Of a stretch of DNA of 27,032 bases, positions 1 to 7,997 are shown in pieces; the first letter of the stretch is position 1, and each line of letters begins with the position of its first letter. The notes under the pieces were generated by a model. That model saw only the letters and a list, made by a program, of their open reading frames with translations. It was not told where the DNA came from and searched no databases. Both the position numbers and the translations under genes were made by a program. This DNA is from a virus. The DNA is taken from the IMG/VR virus record IMGVR_UViG_3300005513_000023, positions 1 to 27,032 of that record. The stretch is one strand, 5' to 3'.

Positions 1-815
1 CCACCATAGCCTGCGGTCGGTGAAGCCCCTGCGGCGTTTCCGTTTCCGCCTTTGCCTGGAAGCCCGAACAGGGAAGGGCCGCCACAGCCCCCTCCGCCAT
101 AGCTGTTGGTCGCATCAGTGTTGCCGGTTCCGAACAATGTGAACGACTGTGTGCCGGTCAGTGTTTCGACCCACTGAGCTGAATACGCGCCGGCGACTCC
201 GCCGGCTGATCCAGCTACTGTTCCGGTCGCATTTGCACCACCCCCGCCGCCGCCTGCACCACAGCACAAACCGCGAAGATCTGTCGTCGGAGCGGTCACG
301 GAGCCATTACCACCAGCAGCGCCTGCAGCTCCTGCGCTGCCGCCAGTCCCGACAAAAAATCCACCTGAGCCGCCACCGCCTCCGACGGAAGTTGCAGCAG
401 GCGTACCACCGGGATTACCGCCGTACAGTTTCAACGTGCCGCTGCCTGCAGGATGAAGTAGACCGGCAATCGTTGTGTTGCCACCGGCTCCGCCAGCGCC
501 GCCCGCCGCCCCCGCAGCGCCAGCCGCTCCGATAGTCACCGTCAGAGTCGAGAACGGAATGACGGACTGATCGCGCAAGCACGCCTGAATTCCGGAGCCC
601 CCGCCGCCGCCACCACCACGACTGGTTGTCGACGTGAAACCGCCACCCCCGCCACCGCCTGGGGCGGTTGCATCAATGTTGATCGATGCGACGGCTGGAA
701 GAGTCAACGTCCATGGCCCGGATGTGCTTGTTGCATCGACGACGCCATCAGTAACGAGACCTGTCCCTGGGATAAATTCGACAACGTGCTGTCGATAGCT
801 TGGATTACTGAGCAT
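1..815 (-). CDS. Glycine-rich tail fibre / minor tail protein (partial, runs off left edge)
   Basis: The frame is open from an ATG at 815 to the window edge, giving about 271 codons with the C-terminus outside. The N-terminus (MLSNPSYRQHVVEFIPGTG) is followed by a short beta-like segment. From about residue 55 come many Gly-rich and Ala/Gly-rich blocks, including runs of seven glycines, interspersed with Thr/Ser/Asn stretches. Such glycine-rich domains occur in phage fibre and adhesin proteins, where polyglycine sandwiches can display receptor-binding loops; assignment to that fold is inference. The ATG overlaps the stop of the gene at 817-1228 (TAATG), so it is probably translationally coupled. 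Its place at the end of the tail operon, after J-type and fibre-accessory genes, supports a distal tail role. The receptor-binding end cannot be seen. Confidence 0.75.
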   Translation of the reverse strand, partial: MLSNPSYRQHVVEFIPGTGLVTDGVVDATSTSGPWTLTLPAVASINIDATAPGGGGGGGFTSTTSRGGGGGGGSGIQACLRDQSVIPFSTLTVTIGAAGAAGAAGGAGGAGGNTTIAGLLHPAGSGTLKLYGGNPGGTPAATSVGGGGGSGGFFVGTGGSAGAAGAAGGNGSVTAPTTDLRGLCCGAGGGGGGANATGTVAGSAGGVAGAYSAQWVETLTGTQSFTLFGTGNTDATNSYGGGGCGGPSLFGLPGKGGNGNAAGASPTAGYG

Positions 816-1228
816 TAGAGGCTCCCTGCGTAGTTGAACAGCGCATCAAGTTGATCGCTGGTTTGTCCAAGGGTCGAAGCCGCCTGGACGATCAAAGGGT
901 GGTCGCGCTCGAAAGCGGTCGCGTATTCCCACCAGTCTTTGACGTCTTGAGAGGAAGAGGCGACGAACGCTTCGACCGATTGACGAATCCCAAGAGCGGT
1001 CATCGCTTGGCGAATCTGACGAGGGGTGACCGTCGACGTCACTGCGGGGGGAACCTCGACTGGCTCCGGTGAAATGAACTTGCCGTTGGCATACATCCAC
1101 CCGGCGCTCTCATGGCCGGACTGCTGCACACATGTATGGTCGGGATAGAACAGTTGAGCGCGCTCGATGCTGTCAGCACAGATCACGTTGTCGACCAGGC
1201 CGTCAACATTGATAAGAACAACATTCAT
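815..1228 (-). CDS. Tail-fibre-associated small protein
   Basis: This is a 137-residue protein. I chose the ATG at 1228 (MNVVLINVDGLVDNVI) because GGAGTGG lies just upstream and the frame before it overlaps the preceding gene. The N-terminal half resembles the small accessory domains found on phage fibre operon proteins. The C-terminal half carries TPRQIRQAMTALGIRQ, then WWEYATAFERDHPLI, and ends in a predicted helix (LDALFNYAG). That pattern recurs at the C-terminus of many phage fibre-accessory proteins. The gene sits between a structural protein gene and the glycine-rich fibre gene, with a 2-nt gap upstream and an overlap downstream. The exact role (fibre chaperone versus minor structural protein) is unknown. 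Confidence 0.7.
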   Translation of the reverse strand: MNVVLINVDGLVDNVICADSIERAQLFYPDHTCVQQSGHESAGWMYANGKFISPEPVEVPPAVTSTVTPRQIRQAMTALGIRQSVEAFVASSSQDVKDWWEYATAFERDHPLIVQAASTLGQTSDQLDALFNYAGSL

Positions 1229-1230
1229 GC

Positions 1231-1683
1231 TCACCACTCCTTCGCAGTGAACGTCTGACCCGTTGTCGAACCGATCACGCTCAGCGCCGCCTGACCCTGT
1301 GCACCAACAGGGCACTCGAAGTAGCTGCCAGTGCCAATTTTCACGCTTGGACTTCCGAGGACTGCGGTGGTCGTCATGTCAATCCAGAGAGGGGCTGTGC
1401 TGGTGTTCTGGAACAGGAAGCCCTTACGCGCCGTGTTTGCTGCGGCAAACGTCTGAGCTGTGCCTCCAGAAGTGATCGAGCCACTCCTGTTCGCAACTGA
1501 GGCGGATGGCGATGCGGTGACGAGGACAGCACCGTTGCTGTCAACGACGAGCTTGTTCGTGCTGTCGAGGGTGCCGTCCATCACTTTCATGAACTGCACT
1601 TGCACAGTGCCCAATGTGCCGTCTGTGACTTGATCAGTGGCAATGACTGCGCCACTTCCTGGGAGTGTTACGTTGTCCGACAT
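1231..1683 (-). CDS. Minor structural protein, unknown function
   Basis: This is a 150-residue protein starting MSDNVTLPGSGAVIATD. A strong AAGGAG lies 6 nt before the ATG. The C-terminal half is rich in short beta-like stretches (TAQTFAAANTARKGFLFQN, then TAPLWIDMTTTAVLGSPS), the look of a small jelly-roll or beta-sandwich virion decoration domain. The sequence is Thr/Ser/Gly rich, with no signal peptide or membrane segment. It is the second gene of a four-gene minus-strand run behind the late-promoter-like motif at 2148, so it is probably expressed with fibre proteins. I recognise the general type from phage tail and fibre operons but not a named family. Confidence 0.7.
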   Translation of the reverse strand: MSDNVTLPGSGAVIATDQVTDGTLGTVQVQFMKVMDGTLDSTNKLVVDSNGAVLVTASPSASVANRSGSITSGGTAQTFAAANTARKGFLFQNTSTAPLWIDMTTTAVLGSPSVKIGTGSYFECPVGAQGQAALSVIGSTTGQTFTAKEW

Positions 1684-1693
1684 GAACTACTCC

Positions 1694-2095
1694 TTAGGCG
1701 AGCGTGATCGTCAAACCGCCAATGGCGACCGACATCGTGTCACCGTTGAGGACGTTCTTTTGGACAGCAAGTGCACCGAAGCTCAGCATGTTGCCGCCTG
1801 AAGCTGCGTCGTAAAGGACGCCGTATGTCAGGTTCGAACCAGTCAGCCAGTCCGCCGTCGCAGAAGGCCAGGTGATCGCCGCTGCGTTCGAAATCGAGCC
1901 TGCCGACGCGGCCGCCCAAGTTGCCCCCGAAGTTGCTACTCGCGTGTATCCACCTGTAGATGGTTCTGTGACACCAGTGCCGGAAACGGCAGGGGTTGTA
2001 CTTGAAAGCGCGACGTAGACCGTCGGCATAGTCCAGGCTGTCTTGCCTACTTGGTGGCCAAGCATTGCGTTGGCAGCGTATGTTGAGAGTGACAT
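1694..2095 (-). CDS. Gp80-like phage tail fibre-associated protein
   Basis: This is a 133-residue protein starting MSLSTYAANAMLGHQVGK. The layout matches the small tail/fibre proteins resembling mycobacteriophage Gp80: an N-terminal helix (LSTYAANAMLGH), a strand with the signature VYVALSSTTP near residue 26, a Gly/Thr turn (GTGVTEPSTGGYTRV), an alternating WPSATADW segment and a final LTITLA strand. The role in the virion is not defined; the family is usually encoded among distal tail genes. It is first in its cluster, with an ATAAATA box 53 nt upstream and a roughly 45-nt leader. Confidence 0.72.
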   Translation of the reverse strand: MSLSTYAANAMLGHQVGKTAWTMPTVYVALSSTTPAVSGTGVTEPSTGGYTRVATSGATWAAASAGSISNAAAITWPSATADWLTGSNLTYGVLYDAASGGNMLSFGALAVQKNVLNGDTMSVAIGGLTITLA

Positions 2096-2147
2096 GGAAG
2101 GTCTCCGTTGTGATGTAGAAGCAGTTGTTGCCCGAGGGGCGCTGTTC

Positions 2148-2154
2148 TATTTAT
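2148..2154 (-). promoter_or_regulatory. Late-promoter-like box (CATAAATAG)
   Basis: The heptamer ATAAATA on the minus strand lies in the short gap between the gene ending at 2174 and the gene starting at 2095. It fits the core of T4-type late promoters; using the T4 geometry, transcription would begin near 2142. Confidence 0.65.
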
Positions 2155-2173
2155 GGAGACCCGCGAACGCTAC

Positions 2174-2554
2174 TTATCGGGTCACTTCACGGTTGATAGT
2201 GAACGTGCCAGCGAGAGGCTTGAACACGAAGCCCGATGCAGACTGGAGCTCGACGTCATAGACACATTCAAGCGTCTCGTCGTCCTTGGAGTTGAAGCGG
2301 ATAGAAGACGTGTCCGATGGGAGCAGAGTCAGCGTCACAGTGCCGGCCGAAGGATTCAGTACGAGCTTGCCGTTTGACAGAGTCGCGTTGATCTGAACCG
2401 CTGTGTCGCCGTACGTCTTGCGTACCTGCATCCGAGCGTCGTAGCCTGTGAGGTTGAACGGATTGCCGTTTGTGTCGTTGATCTGCATGACGACGGGGAA
2501 CGTGCTGCCCTGGTCGCATGTCATGTTGCCGCTGGTGTCGATGCTGATGGTCAT
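2174..2554 (-). CDS. BppU-like N-terminal domain structural protein
   Basis: This is a 126-residue protein starting MTISIDTSGNMTCDQGS. The segment NPFNLTGYDARMQVRKTYGD near residues 31-50 is the usual signature of small phage virion proteins related to the N-terminal domain of baseplate upper protein BppU. In the better-known members this immunoglobulin-like domain anchors receptor-binding proteins to the tail tip. Only the anchor-sized domain is present here, so it may be a stand-alone adaptor. AAAGGA precedes the ATG, and an AATAAATA box lies 19 nt upstream, giving a predicted leader of only about a dozen nucleotides. It diverges from the glycosyltransferase-like gene at 2632. Confidence 0.68.
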   Translation of the reverse strand: MTISIDTSGNMTCDQGSTFPVVMQINDTNGNPFNLTGYDARMQVRKTYGDTAVQINATLSNGKLVLNPSAGTVTLTLLPSDTSSIRFNSKDDETLECVYDVELQSASGFVFKPLAGTFTINREVTR

Positions 2555-2572
2555 GGTGAAGTCCTTTGCCGG

Positions 2573-2579
2573 TATTTAT
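2573..2579 (-). promoter_or_regulatory. Late-promoter-like box (AATAAATAC)
   Basis: ATAAATA on the minus strand, 19 nt before the ATG at 2554, in the divergent interval between two oppositely oriented genes. The predicted start near 2567 leaves a short leader that still contains AAAGGA. Confidence 0.65.
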
Positions 2580-2619
2580 TGGTAGCGATCTGACCGCAAG
2601 GACTCGACCTCCCCCGCCA

Positions 2620-2626
2620 GTAAATA
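2620..2626 (+). promoter_or_regulatory. Plus-strand late-promoter-like variant (GTAAATA)
   Basis: GTAAATA on the plus strand differs at one base from the ATAAATA core and is followed by AGTGG and the ATG at 2632. It is the only plausible plus-strand member and serves the only plus-strand gene within the structural block. The spacing to the ATG equals that at 9322-9328. Confidence 0.45.
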
Positions 2627-2631
2627 AGTGG

Positions 2632-3234
2632 ATGAAAGTCGACATACACATCATTCCAGAGCCGGGCAACGAGCAAGGGCTTCAAGACCAACTAAGACGA
2701 CTCGAACACCCTTCGGTCACTGTGCAGGTCGGCCAGTACGTCAGTGGTTCAATCGTCGACGCAAGGTGCAAGGCCTACGCTCTTGGAACCTGCCCCTACG
2801 TCTCATGGGTCGACGATGACGATGCAGTCCTCGACCTGGGCTGGATCGACGAGGCGGTTCGAGTGCTTGACCGTGATCCGACCGTCGCTGCTGTCTACCC
2901 GCGTTGGAAGTCGACCGTCAAAGGAGTGACCACCCATACGTCACGAGCAGAGCGAACCCCAATGCACCTGGAGCCGCACCACTTGACGATCATGAGACGA
3001 ACGAACGTCCTGCCGATGATCGAGTCCATCCGGGCAGCGCATCCTTCGATGTGTCGTTGGCAAGACTTGATGCTGACGCTCGGCCAGCTCCGGCATGGCA
3101 AGCTGGTTCCGTTCAACGTGATCGCCTACGAATGGAAGCTACGTGAGGGCTCAGGACGCTACGTTCCCATCGAGCCAGAGGCAGAAGCGTTCGCCCACGC
3201 ACACATGAGAGACAGCCTGCTCCGCTACCGTTAG
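2632..3234 (+). CDS. Glycosyltransferase-like (GT-A) protein
   Basis: This is a 200-residue protein. I chose the ATG at 2632 (MKVDIHIIPEPGN) because the beta-alpha start of a GT-A fold begins there; the TTG upstream adds an unconvincing leader that crosses the divergent promoters. Residues 35-64 read like a nucleotide-sugar site: VSGSIVDARCKAYALG, then YVSWVDDDD, with the acidic cluster at 61-64 in the DXD position that binds metal and sugar nucleotide. EPHHLTIMRR (114-123) and CRWQDLML (141-148) fit the acceptor-side and catalytic-loop region. It is shorter than most GT2 enzymes and has no membrane segment. It lies antisense to the operon, and its TAG overlaps the stop of the convergent gene at 3231. 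It may modify virion proteins or the host surface; substrate unknown. Confidence 0.65.
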   Translation: MKVDIHIIPEPGNEQGLQDQLRRLEHPSVTVQVGQYVSGSIVDARCKAYALGTCPYVSWVDDDDAVLDLGWIDEAVRVLDRDPTVAAVYPRWKSTVKGVTTHTSRAERTPMHLEPHHLTIMRRTNVLPMIESIRAAHPSMCRWQDLMLTLGQLRHGKLVPFNVIAYEWKLREGSGRYVPIEPEAEAFAHAHMRDSLLRYR

Positions 3235-3779
3235 GCCCAACTGATCGCCTTGACATCCGCAGCCGTCGTGGCGGCGTTGATCTGTGCTCGCAGAGAAACA
3301 CCCTTCGCGAAGATCGTCTGGACAAACGTACCAAGCGCCTTGCCAACATTGATCAGGTCGGTGCCGGACAATGTCGACGTCGTGTTGTCGTGCAGCGTCC
3401 ATCCGATTGTGAAAGTTGGATCGGACGCAGCAAGTGTTGCGAGTTGAACTGCACCTTGGATTCGTTGCTGAGACACCTCATCTGCGTCGAACACCATTCC
3501 GTTCCAGTTGAAGGTTCCGTTCAGTGCCGCGTCGCGAGCTGCCTTGACGGTCTCCCACTGATCGGCTTTGACCTGTTCGAGCGTACGCAGGTCGAGCGCA
3601 CCTTCAACGAGAACCTTCGATTCAAGGTCAACGTGCCAACCACCGTTCGGGATGCTGTCGACCTCGATCCAGCCACACCCGCTCGGTGTTGACCCGTCGA
3701 TGTGGTCTGGCTCGCTCGTCATGAACCAGCGCACTGCGCCGGTTGTGAGGTCGTAGATTGCGTATGTCGTCGTGTTCAT
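3231..3779 (-). CDS. Tail-fibre accessory protein with DUF4376-like domain
   Basis: This is a 182-residue protein. The N-terminal part (MNTTTYAIYDLTTGAVRWF) resembles the short beta region of fibre-assembly proteins. Residues from about 65 to the end (LEQVKADQWETVKAARDAAL, then FNWNGMVFDADEVSQQRI, and a final helix containing LRAQINAATTAADVKAI) follow the DUF4376 pattern often fused to phage fibre assembly proteins. Its ATG overlaps the stop of the J-type gene by 4 nt (ATGA), so it is almost certainly coupled to it. Its stop overlaps the stop of the convergent glycosyltransferase-like gene. It probably assists or joins the fibre; the precise role is inferred from domain and position. Confidence 0.75.
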   Translation of the reverse strand: MNTTTYAIYDLTTGAVRWFMTSEPDHIDGSTPSGCGWIEVDSIPNGGWHVDLESKVLVEGALDLRTLEQVKADQWETVKAARDAALNGTFNWNGMVFDADEVSQQRIQGAVQLATLAASDPTFTIGWTLHDNTTSTLSGTDLINVGKALGTFVQTIFAKGVSLRAQINAATTAADVKAISWA

Positions 3780-6700
3780 TTCTGGTACTCCACCATCGAG
3801 ATAAAGCGCTGGCCGGCGTACGGCAGAGCAGCGAAGTTGACCCCGACGATGCTCTGTTGATCGGACGGGACAGACGCTTGCATCTGTGTCGTGGCGAAGC
3901 AGACGTCGTAGTACAGGGTGACAGCTGTTCCTGCAGTACCAAGAGACGTGTCATCGAGGATCGTGATGTCGCTGCCAAGGCCAGCAGTCGGAAGCGAACC
4001 AAGCGTGCCGCTCGGGGAGAACGCTCCGCCGTCGGTTCCCGATCCGGTGTAGTCGGAAGTCCAGATCACAGTCGGTGTCCCGTTGACAACGCGGCGAACG
4101 TAGATCGCTGGGTGCCAAATACCGTTCGTCGCAGTGCCAACGCCTGGAACGGTCGAGTTGTAGACCCAGGTGCCAAGGAAGCCGACGAGCTTGATCTCGC
4201 GCGAGCCATAGCAGTACGTCGTGTAGCTGCTCGTTTGGACAAGCGAGTACACCAGCGTTGCATTCAGGCCGATGTTGCTGTGAACCGTGTACGAGTTGTT
4301 CGACGCGCTGTTGAAGGCCGTGTTGCGCACCTGACAGACAGCACCACCGTTGATTGCTGGCGTCGTGATCGCATTGGTTGCCACAGAGGCCGCAGTGACC
4401 GAGTTCGCAGCCAGGTTGCCCGCAACAATCGTGTTGGCCGCAATCTGGGCGGAAGTGATCGTCGAAGCGGCAATCTGACCGGCAGTGATCGTGTTTGCGA
4501 TCAAGTTGCTGCCAGCAATCGTCGTGGCCGCAATCTTGGCACCAGTGATCGTCGATGCGGCGATCTCGTTCGCCGTGACAGCCCCAGCCGCAAGGTAACC
4601 GGTCGTGATGATGTTTGCGCTGAGGTTGCCTGCGGTGATCGTGCCGCCCGCAATGTTCGAACCGAGGATGGTCGAACCAGCGATCAGGCCACCCGTGATC
4701 GTTGTCGCAGCAATGTTGGAACCGGTGATCGTGCCAGCAGCGATGTCAGCACCGACGATTGTTCCTGCGACGATCTGCGACGACGTGACGGAGTTCGCGA
4801 CGAGGTTGCCTGTCGTCGGGTCAATCGCCGCAATCGACGTCTTGGCTGCAGTCACAGCGTTGGCGGCGATCTGTGCCGAAGACACTGTGCCAGTCAGCTT
4901 CGAAGCCGCAAGCGCTGCGATCTGCGAGTCGACCAGTGTGCCTGTGACCGTCGCGGCAGCTACTGAGGCGATCTGAGCTGATGTAATCGAGCCCGTGATG
5001 CCACCTGCCGGGACCTGAACAACCGCCAACACCCATGCTGTTCCGTTGTAGACGTATAGCTGCTTGTCAGTCGTGTTCCAGTAGAAGTCGCCCGAAGCAC
5101 CCGCTCCGGGCGTTGATGCGTATGAAGGGATGCCAGCCGAAGCAAGGGGCGTGGCTGTGACCTGTGAAGACACATTCATGCCGCTGCCTGTGTCCGACTT
5201 GCCGAATGTGTCGTACGCGGCCACCTTGATGTAGTGGATGCCTGTACCGAGCTGCTTGAACTGGATCTGAGCGTCGGAGCCGTCGAACACCTTGTTCGCA
5301 GTCGATGGTGTGAATCCGGACGTCAACGATGCCCACACCATCACTCCCTTGTAGTCGATGTCGGTTGGCAGAGTCATGCTGACGAAGACACTGCCGATCC
5401 CACCAGTTGCTGTGATGCCGGACGGAGTCGCAGGAGAGACGTTGGTGAACGTCGTCGAAGTAGCTGTGACCAGGTTGTTCAGACCGTCACGAGCTACAAC
5501 GTCAATGCGAACCGAGCGGATCGGCACGTTCGCGTTGTCGGCAAGGTTCTTCGTGTACGTGTAGGTGTACGTTGCTGAGGCACCTGGAGCGACAGCAGCC
5601 ACAGTCTCAGAGCGAAGCAACGTGCCACCGCTCGTGTAGACGTTCACGACGAAGTCCTTCAGCGCTGGGTTGAGGTTGGCGTTCGTCGTTGGGTTCGTCC
5701 ACTGAACGGACAGATCAGGAGTGGTGAACGCAGTACCGCCACCAACCGCAATCAGGTTGGTCACAGGGTTGATCACTGGAGTCGTCGAGCCAGTCAGGTC
5801 AACGCCGTACGAGCCAGAGCACACTGGTGACTGGATGCCATACGACGAGATCGCATAGACGTTGATGTCGTACGAGCCTTGGGAGACGTTCTTGATCAGG
5901 AACGAAGGTTGACCGACGTTCGGCACTTCTGTCCACGTGTCACCCGACTTACGGTATTGAACGTAGTAGGTCGAGTTGCTTGTGCCAGGAGTCCACGAGA
6001 CCTTGAGATCGCGAGTGACGGTGTCGATTGCCGTTGCTGACTGGAGAACGTACGTCAGGCCAGAGACGGCAGTAGGAACAACCTGTGATGCCGTGCTGTT
6101 GTAGAACACTGGAGCTGCAACACTGACGCCGGTCTCGATGCGGCTGTACTTCGTTGGGTCGTACTGGATTGCGGTGACCTCGAACCAGTAGCCGTTGTCG
6201 TCGGACACTTCCTTGATGTCGGTCACGCGATACGTCTGTGGGGAGACTGTGTTCGACAGGATGAAGTCGGCGCCTGGGGTAACTGCTTGAGGGAGTGCAG
6301 CAGAGATCGTGACCGTCGAGTACGTGCCGACAGCGTTCGTGATCGTTGCAGTCGCCAGCGTGACCCCATCCTGCAGGCGGATCATCAGCGTGTTTGTTCC
6401 TGCCGTCACGGTGATCGGACGGTCGAGGTTGACGGTCGTACCTGAGACAGACAACACCTTGCCGCCGTCGTTGATGCCAGCCGCAAAGCTGTCTGCAATC
6501 GTGATCACCGTTCCAGGTGCGACGTTCAGGTGGTGCAGTGGTGCGCGGTAGTTAACGATCTGTGTGTTGCGCAGGTTGGTGTCGTTGTTCCAGCGAGCGA
6601 TACGGCGAGCCTGACCTTCAGACGTGCACCCCCACGCCGCAACGGAAGTCTGGAGAAACGGGAATGTTGTCGACGTGTCCGTCTCGACGATCTCACGGAG

Positions 6701-7984
6701 CTGCCAGTTGTTGTTGACGTCATTGAACGAGACGCGCGTAGACGTCGGACGGGTCGAGCCTGCACCGGACGAATACTGGAACCCAGCCTCGCTGACCATG
6801 CTGTTCGTCACCATCACCGTCGATGAAGTTGGGCGGTCTTGGATCACAGTGACCAAGCCAGATGCCGAGCAGATGATCATCGCGTTGAACGTCGAGGCGA
6901 ACGTCTGCAGGAACTTCCAAGCATCCTCGTCAACTGTGATCTGACTGTTGAAGCGGAAGCGAGGCTCGGTGCCTCCATTGCCGTCACTGACTAGGCCATC
7001 GTTGTATACACCGGCCGCGTACAGGGAAGCGAGGTCGATCTGAGACGCACTGATGAAGTTGCCCATGCCCCAACGAGTGTTGGTCAGCAGTTCGTACAGG
7101 TGCCACGCCGGGTTGTCAGTCCACACCTTGGTCGTCGTGAACGTGCCGTCCCACACGCCGGAGTACACACGGGTGGTAGCGTTGTAGTTCGACGGGACGG
7201 AACACAAGATGCCGTAGTAGTCGAACGTCATCGGGAACGGCGACGGAGCGTTCTTTGAGTCGAACGTGATGTCGACGAGCGCAGAATTCGCATACGCCTG
7301 CTTGACGTCCTGGATCTCAGTCATCGCATACCAAGTGGTCGCGTTGACGAGAGTATTCGGCGTCGCTGAGTCTGCCGTGACGCGCTCGACCTTGATGTCC
7401 CATGTGCCAGTGCCAGCAGGACGAGTAATGTAGTAGTCCTTCTGGTATCCAGGATCAGCCTTGCCGTTGGTCACGTCGCCGGCAAAGAACAGCACCCACG
7501 TGCCCGACGACGTGAGCTTGGTGTAGATGTTGAGCGTGACAGACGTAGGGTTGGAGTTGCCCTTGCCGTCAATCGACTGAAGGCCGTTCGGGAACTGCAT
7601 CGTGACGCGAGCCGCATCGACATTGCCCGTCGAAGTCGTGTGCACCAGAGGTGTCGCATGAGTCAGCACGGTCGCAATCGATACGGGCGTCTCAGCGGAG
7701 GAGAAGCCAGGGATGTACGCCTGCGACGGAGTGCCGTAAGCCTGTGTGACCTCAACGCCCGCGAAGTTCATCGACAACGTTGACGGATCTTGGACGACCG
7801 TCCCGTTGAAGTAGACCGACTGGAGTGGGTTGGTCGCGTTTGCGAGACCCTGAACCGGGCCTTCAGAGATCAGGTTGACGAGACGTGCGAATGATTCAGA
7901 CTGCAAGACGCCCGGCTTCGGAATCGCAACACCTGCAACGTAGGTGATGCCGGTGATGTCATTGGTAGCGCTGGTGATTGCCAT
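3776..7984 (-). CDS. J: Tail tip host-specificity protein (lambda gpJ-like)
   Basis: This 1402-residue protein is in the usual size range of lambda J. The early region contains LISEGPVQGLANATN and SVYFNGTVVQDPS, typical of J. The middle has tail-hub motifs (VWTDNPAWHLYELLTNTRWG, then EDAWKFLQTFAST). Fibronectin type III-like repeats follow at about 640-930. Next comes a run of fifteen 10-residue repeats (encoded at 4346-4795), and then a C-terminal domain of about 190 residues starting VCQVRNTAFNS that should hold the receptor-binding end. AAAAGGAAAACAACA precedes the ATG. The gene follows the I-type gene and is coupled to the accessory gene at 3779. It forms the central tail tip and contacts the host receptor. 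Confidence 0.9.
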   Translation of the reverse strand: MAITSATNDITGITYVAGVAIPKPGVLQSESFARLVNLISEGPVQGLANATNPLQSVYFNGTVVQDPSTLSMNFAGVEVTQAYGTPSQAYIPGFSSAETPVSIATVLTHATPLVHTTSTGNVDAARVTMQFPNGLQSIDGKGNSNPTSVTLNIYTKLTSSGTWVLFFAGDVTNGKADPGYQKDYYITRPAGTGTWDIKVERVTADSATPNTLVNATTWYAMTEIQDVKQAYANSALVDITFDSKNAPSPFPMTFDYYGILCSVPSNYNATTRVYSGVWDGTFTTTKVWTDNPAWHLYELLTNTRWGMGNFISASQIDLASLYAAGVYNDGLVSDGNGGTEPRFRFNSQITVDEDAWKFLQTFASTFNAMIICSASGLVTVIQDRPTSSTVMVTNSMVSEAGFQYSSGAGSTRPTSTRVSFNDVNNNWQLREIVETDTSTTFPFLQTSVAAWGCTSEGQARRIARWNNDTNLRNTQIVNYRAPLHHLNVAPGTVITIADSFAAGINDGGKVLSVSGTTVNLDRPITVTAGTNTLMIRLQDGVTLATATITNAVGTYSTVTISAALPQAVTPGADFILSNTVSPQTYRVTDIKEVSDDNGYWFEVTAIQYDPTKYSRIETGVSVAAPVFYNSTASQVVPTAVSGLTYVLQSATAIDTVTRDLKVSWTPGTSNSTYYVQYRKSGDTWTEVPNVGQPSFLIKNVSQGSYDINVYAISSYGIQSPVCSGSYGVDLTGSTTPVINPVTNLIAVGGGTAFTTPDLSVQWTNPTTNANLNPALKDFVVNVYTSGGTLLRSETVAAVAPGASATYTYTYTKNLADNANVPIRSVRIDVVARDGLNNLVTATSTTFTNVSPATPSGITATGGIGSVFVSMTLPTDIDYKGVMVWASLTSGFTPSTANKVFDGSDAQIQFKQLGTGIHYIKVAAYDTFGKSDTGSGMNVSSQVTATPLASAGIPSYASTPGAGASGDFYWNTTDKQLYVYNGTAWVLAVVQVPAGGITGSITSAQIASVAAATVTGTLVDSQIAALAASKLTGTVSSAQIAANAVTAAKTSIAAIDPTTGNLVANSVTSSQIVAGTIVGADIAAGTITGSNIAATTITGGLIAGSTILGSNIAGGTITAGNLSANIITTGYLAAGAVTANEIAASTITGAKIAATTIAGSNLIANTITAGQIAASTITSAQIAANTIVAGNLAANSVTAASVATNAITTPAINGGAVCQVRNTAFNSASNNSYTVHSNIGLNATLVYSLVQTSSYTTYCYGSREIKLVGFLGTWVYNSTVPGVGTATNGIWHPAIYVRRVVNGTPTVIWTSDYTGSGTDGGAFSPSGTLGSLPTAGLGSDITILDDTSLGTAGTAVTLYYDVCFATTQMQASVPSDQQSIVGVNFAALPYAGQRFISMVEYQK
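4346..4795 (-). repeat. Fifteen tandem 30-bp / 10-residue repeats inside the J-like gene
   Basis: The translated repeats keep an exact 10-residue period with the approximate consensus [GTSN]TITxxxIAA, for example GTITGSNIAA, STITGAKIAA and NTITAGQIAA. The DNA copies are degenerate (recurrent GTGATCGT and GCAATC on the plus strand). They probably form a beta-helical or fibrous stalk between the fibronectin-like region and the C-terminal domain. Confidence 0.85.
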
Positions 7985-7997
7985 TGTTGTTTTCCTT

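Noticed and set aside
149-535. Plus-strand Arg/His-rich frame at the left end
   Set aside because: It is the antisense of the glycine-rich fibre gene, whose Gly codons give Arg/Pro/His-rich shadows.
4346-4795. 30-bp periodic DNA considered as a CRISPR array or iterons
   Set aside because: The period is coding, the DNA copies are degenerate and there are no conserved repeats with unique spacers; it encodes a 10-residue protein repeat.
3758-4966. Plus-strand 402-codon frame opposite the J-like gene
   Set aside because: It is antisense to the repeat-containing part of J, very Arg/Asp/Val-rich, and has no ribosome site or recognisable domain; GC-rich third positions keep the antisense frame open.
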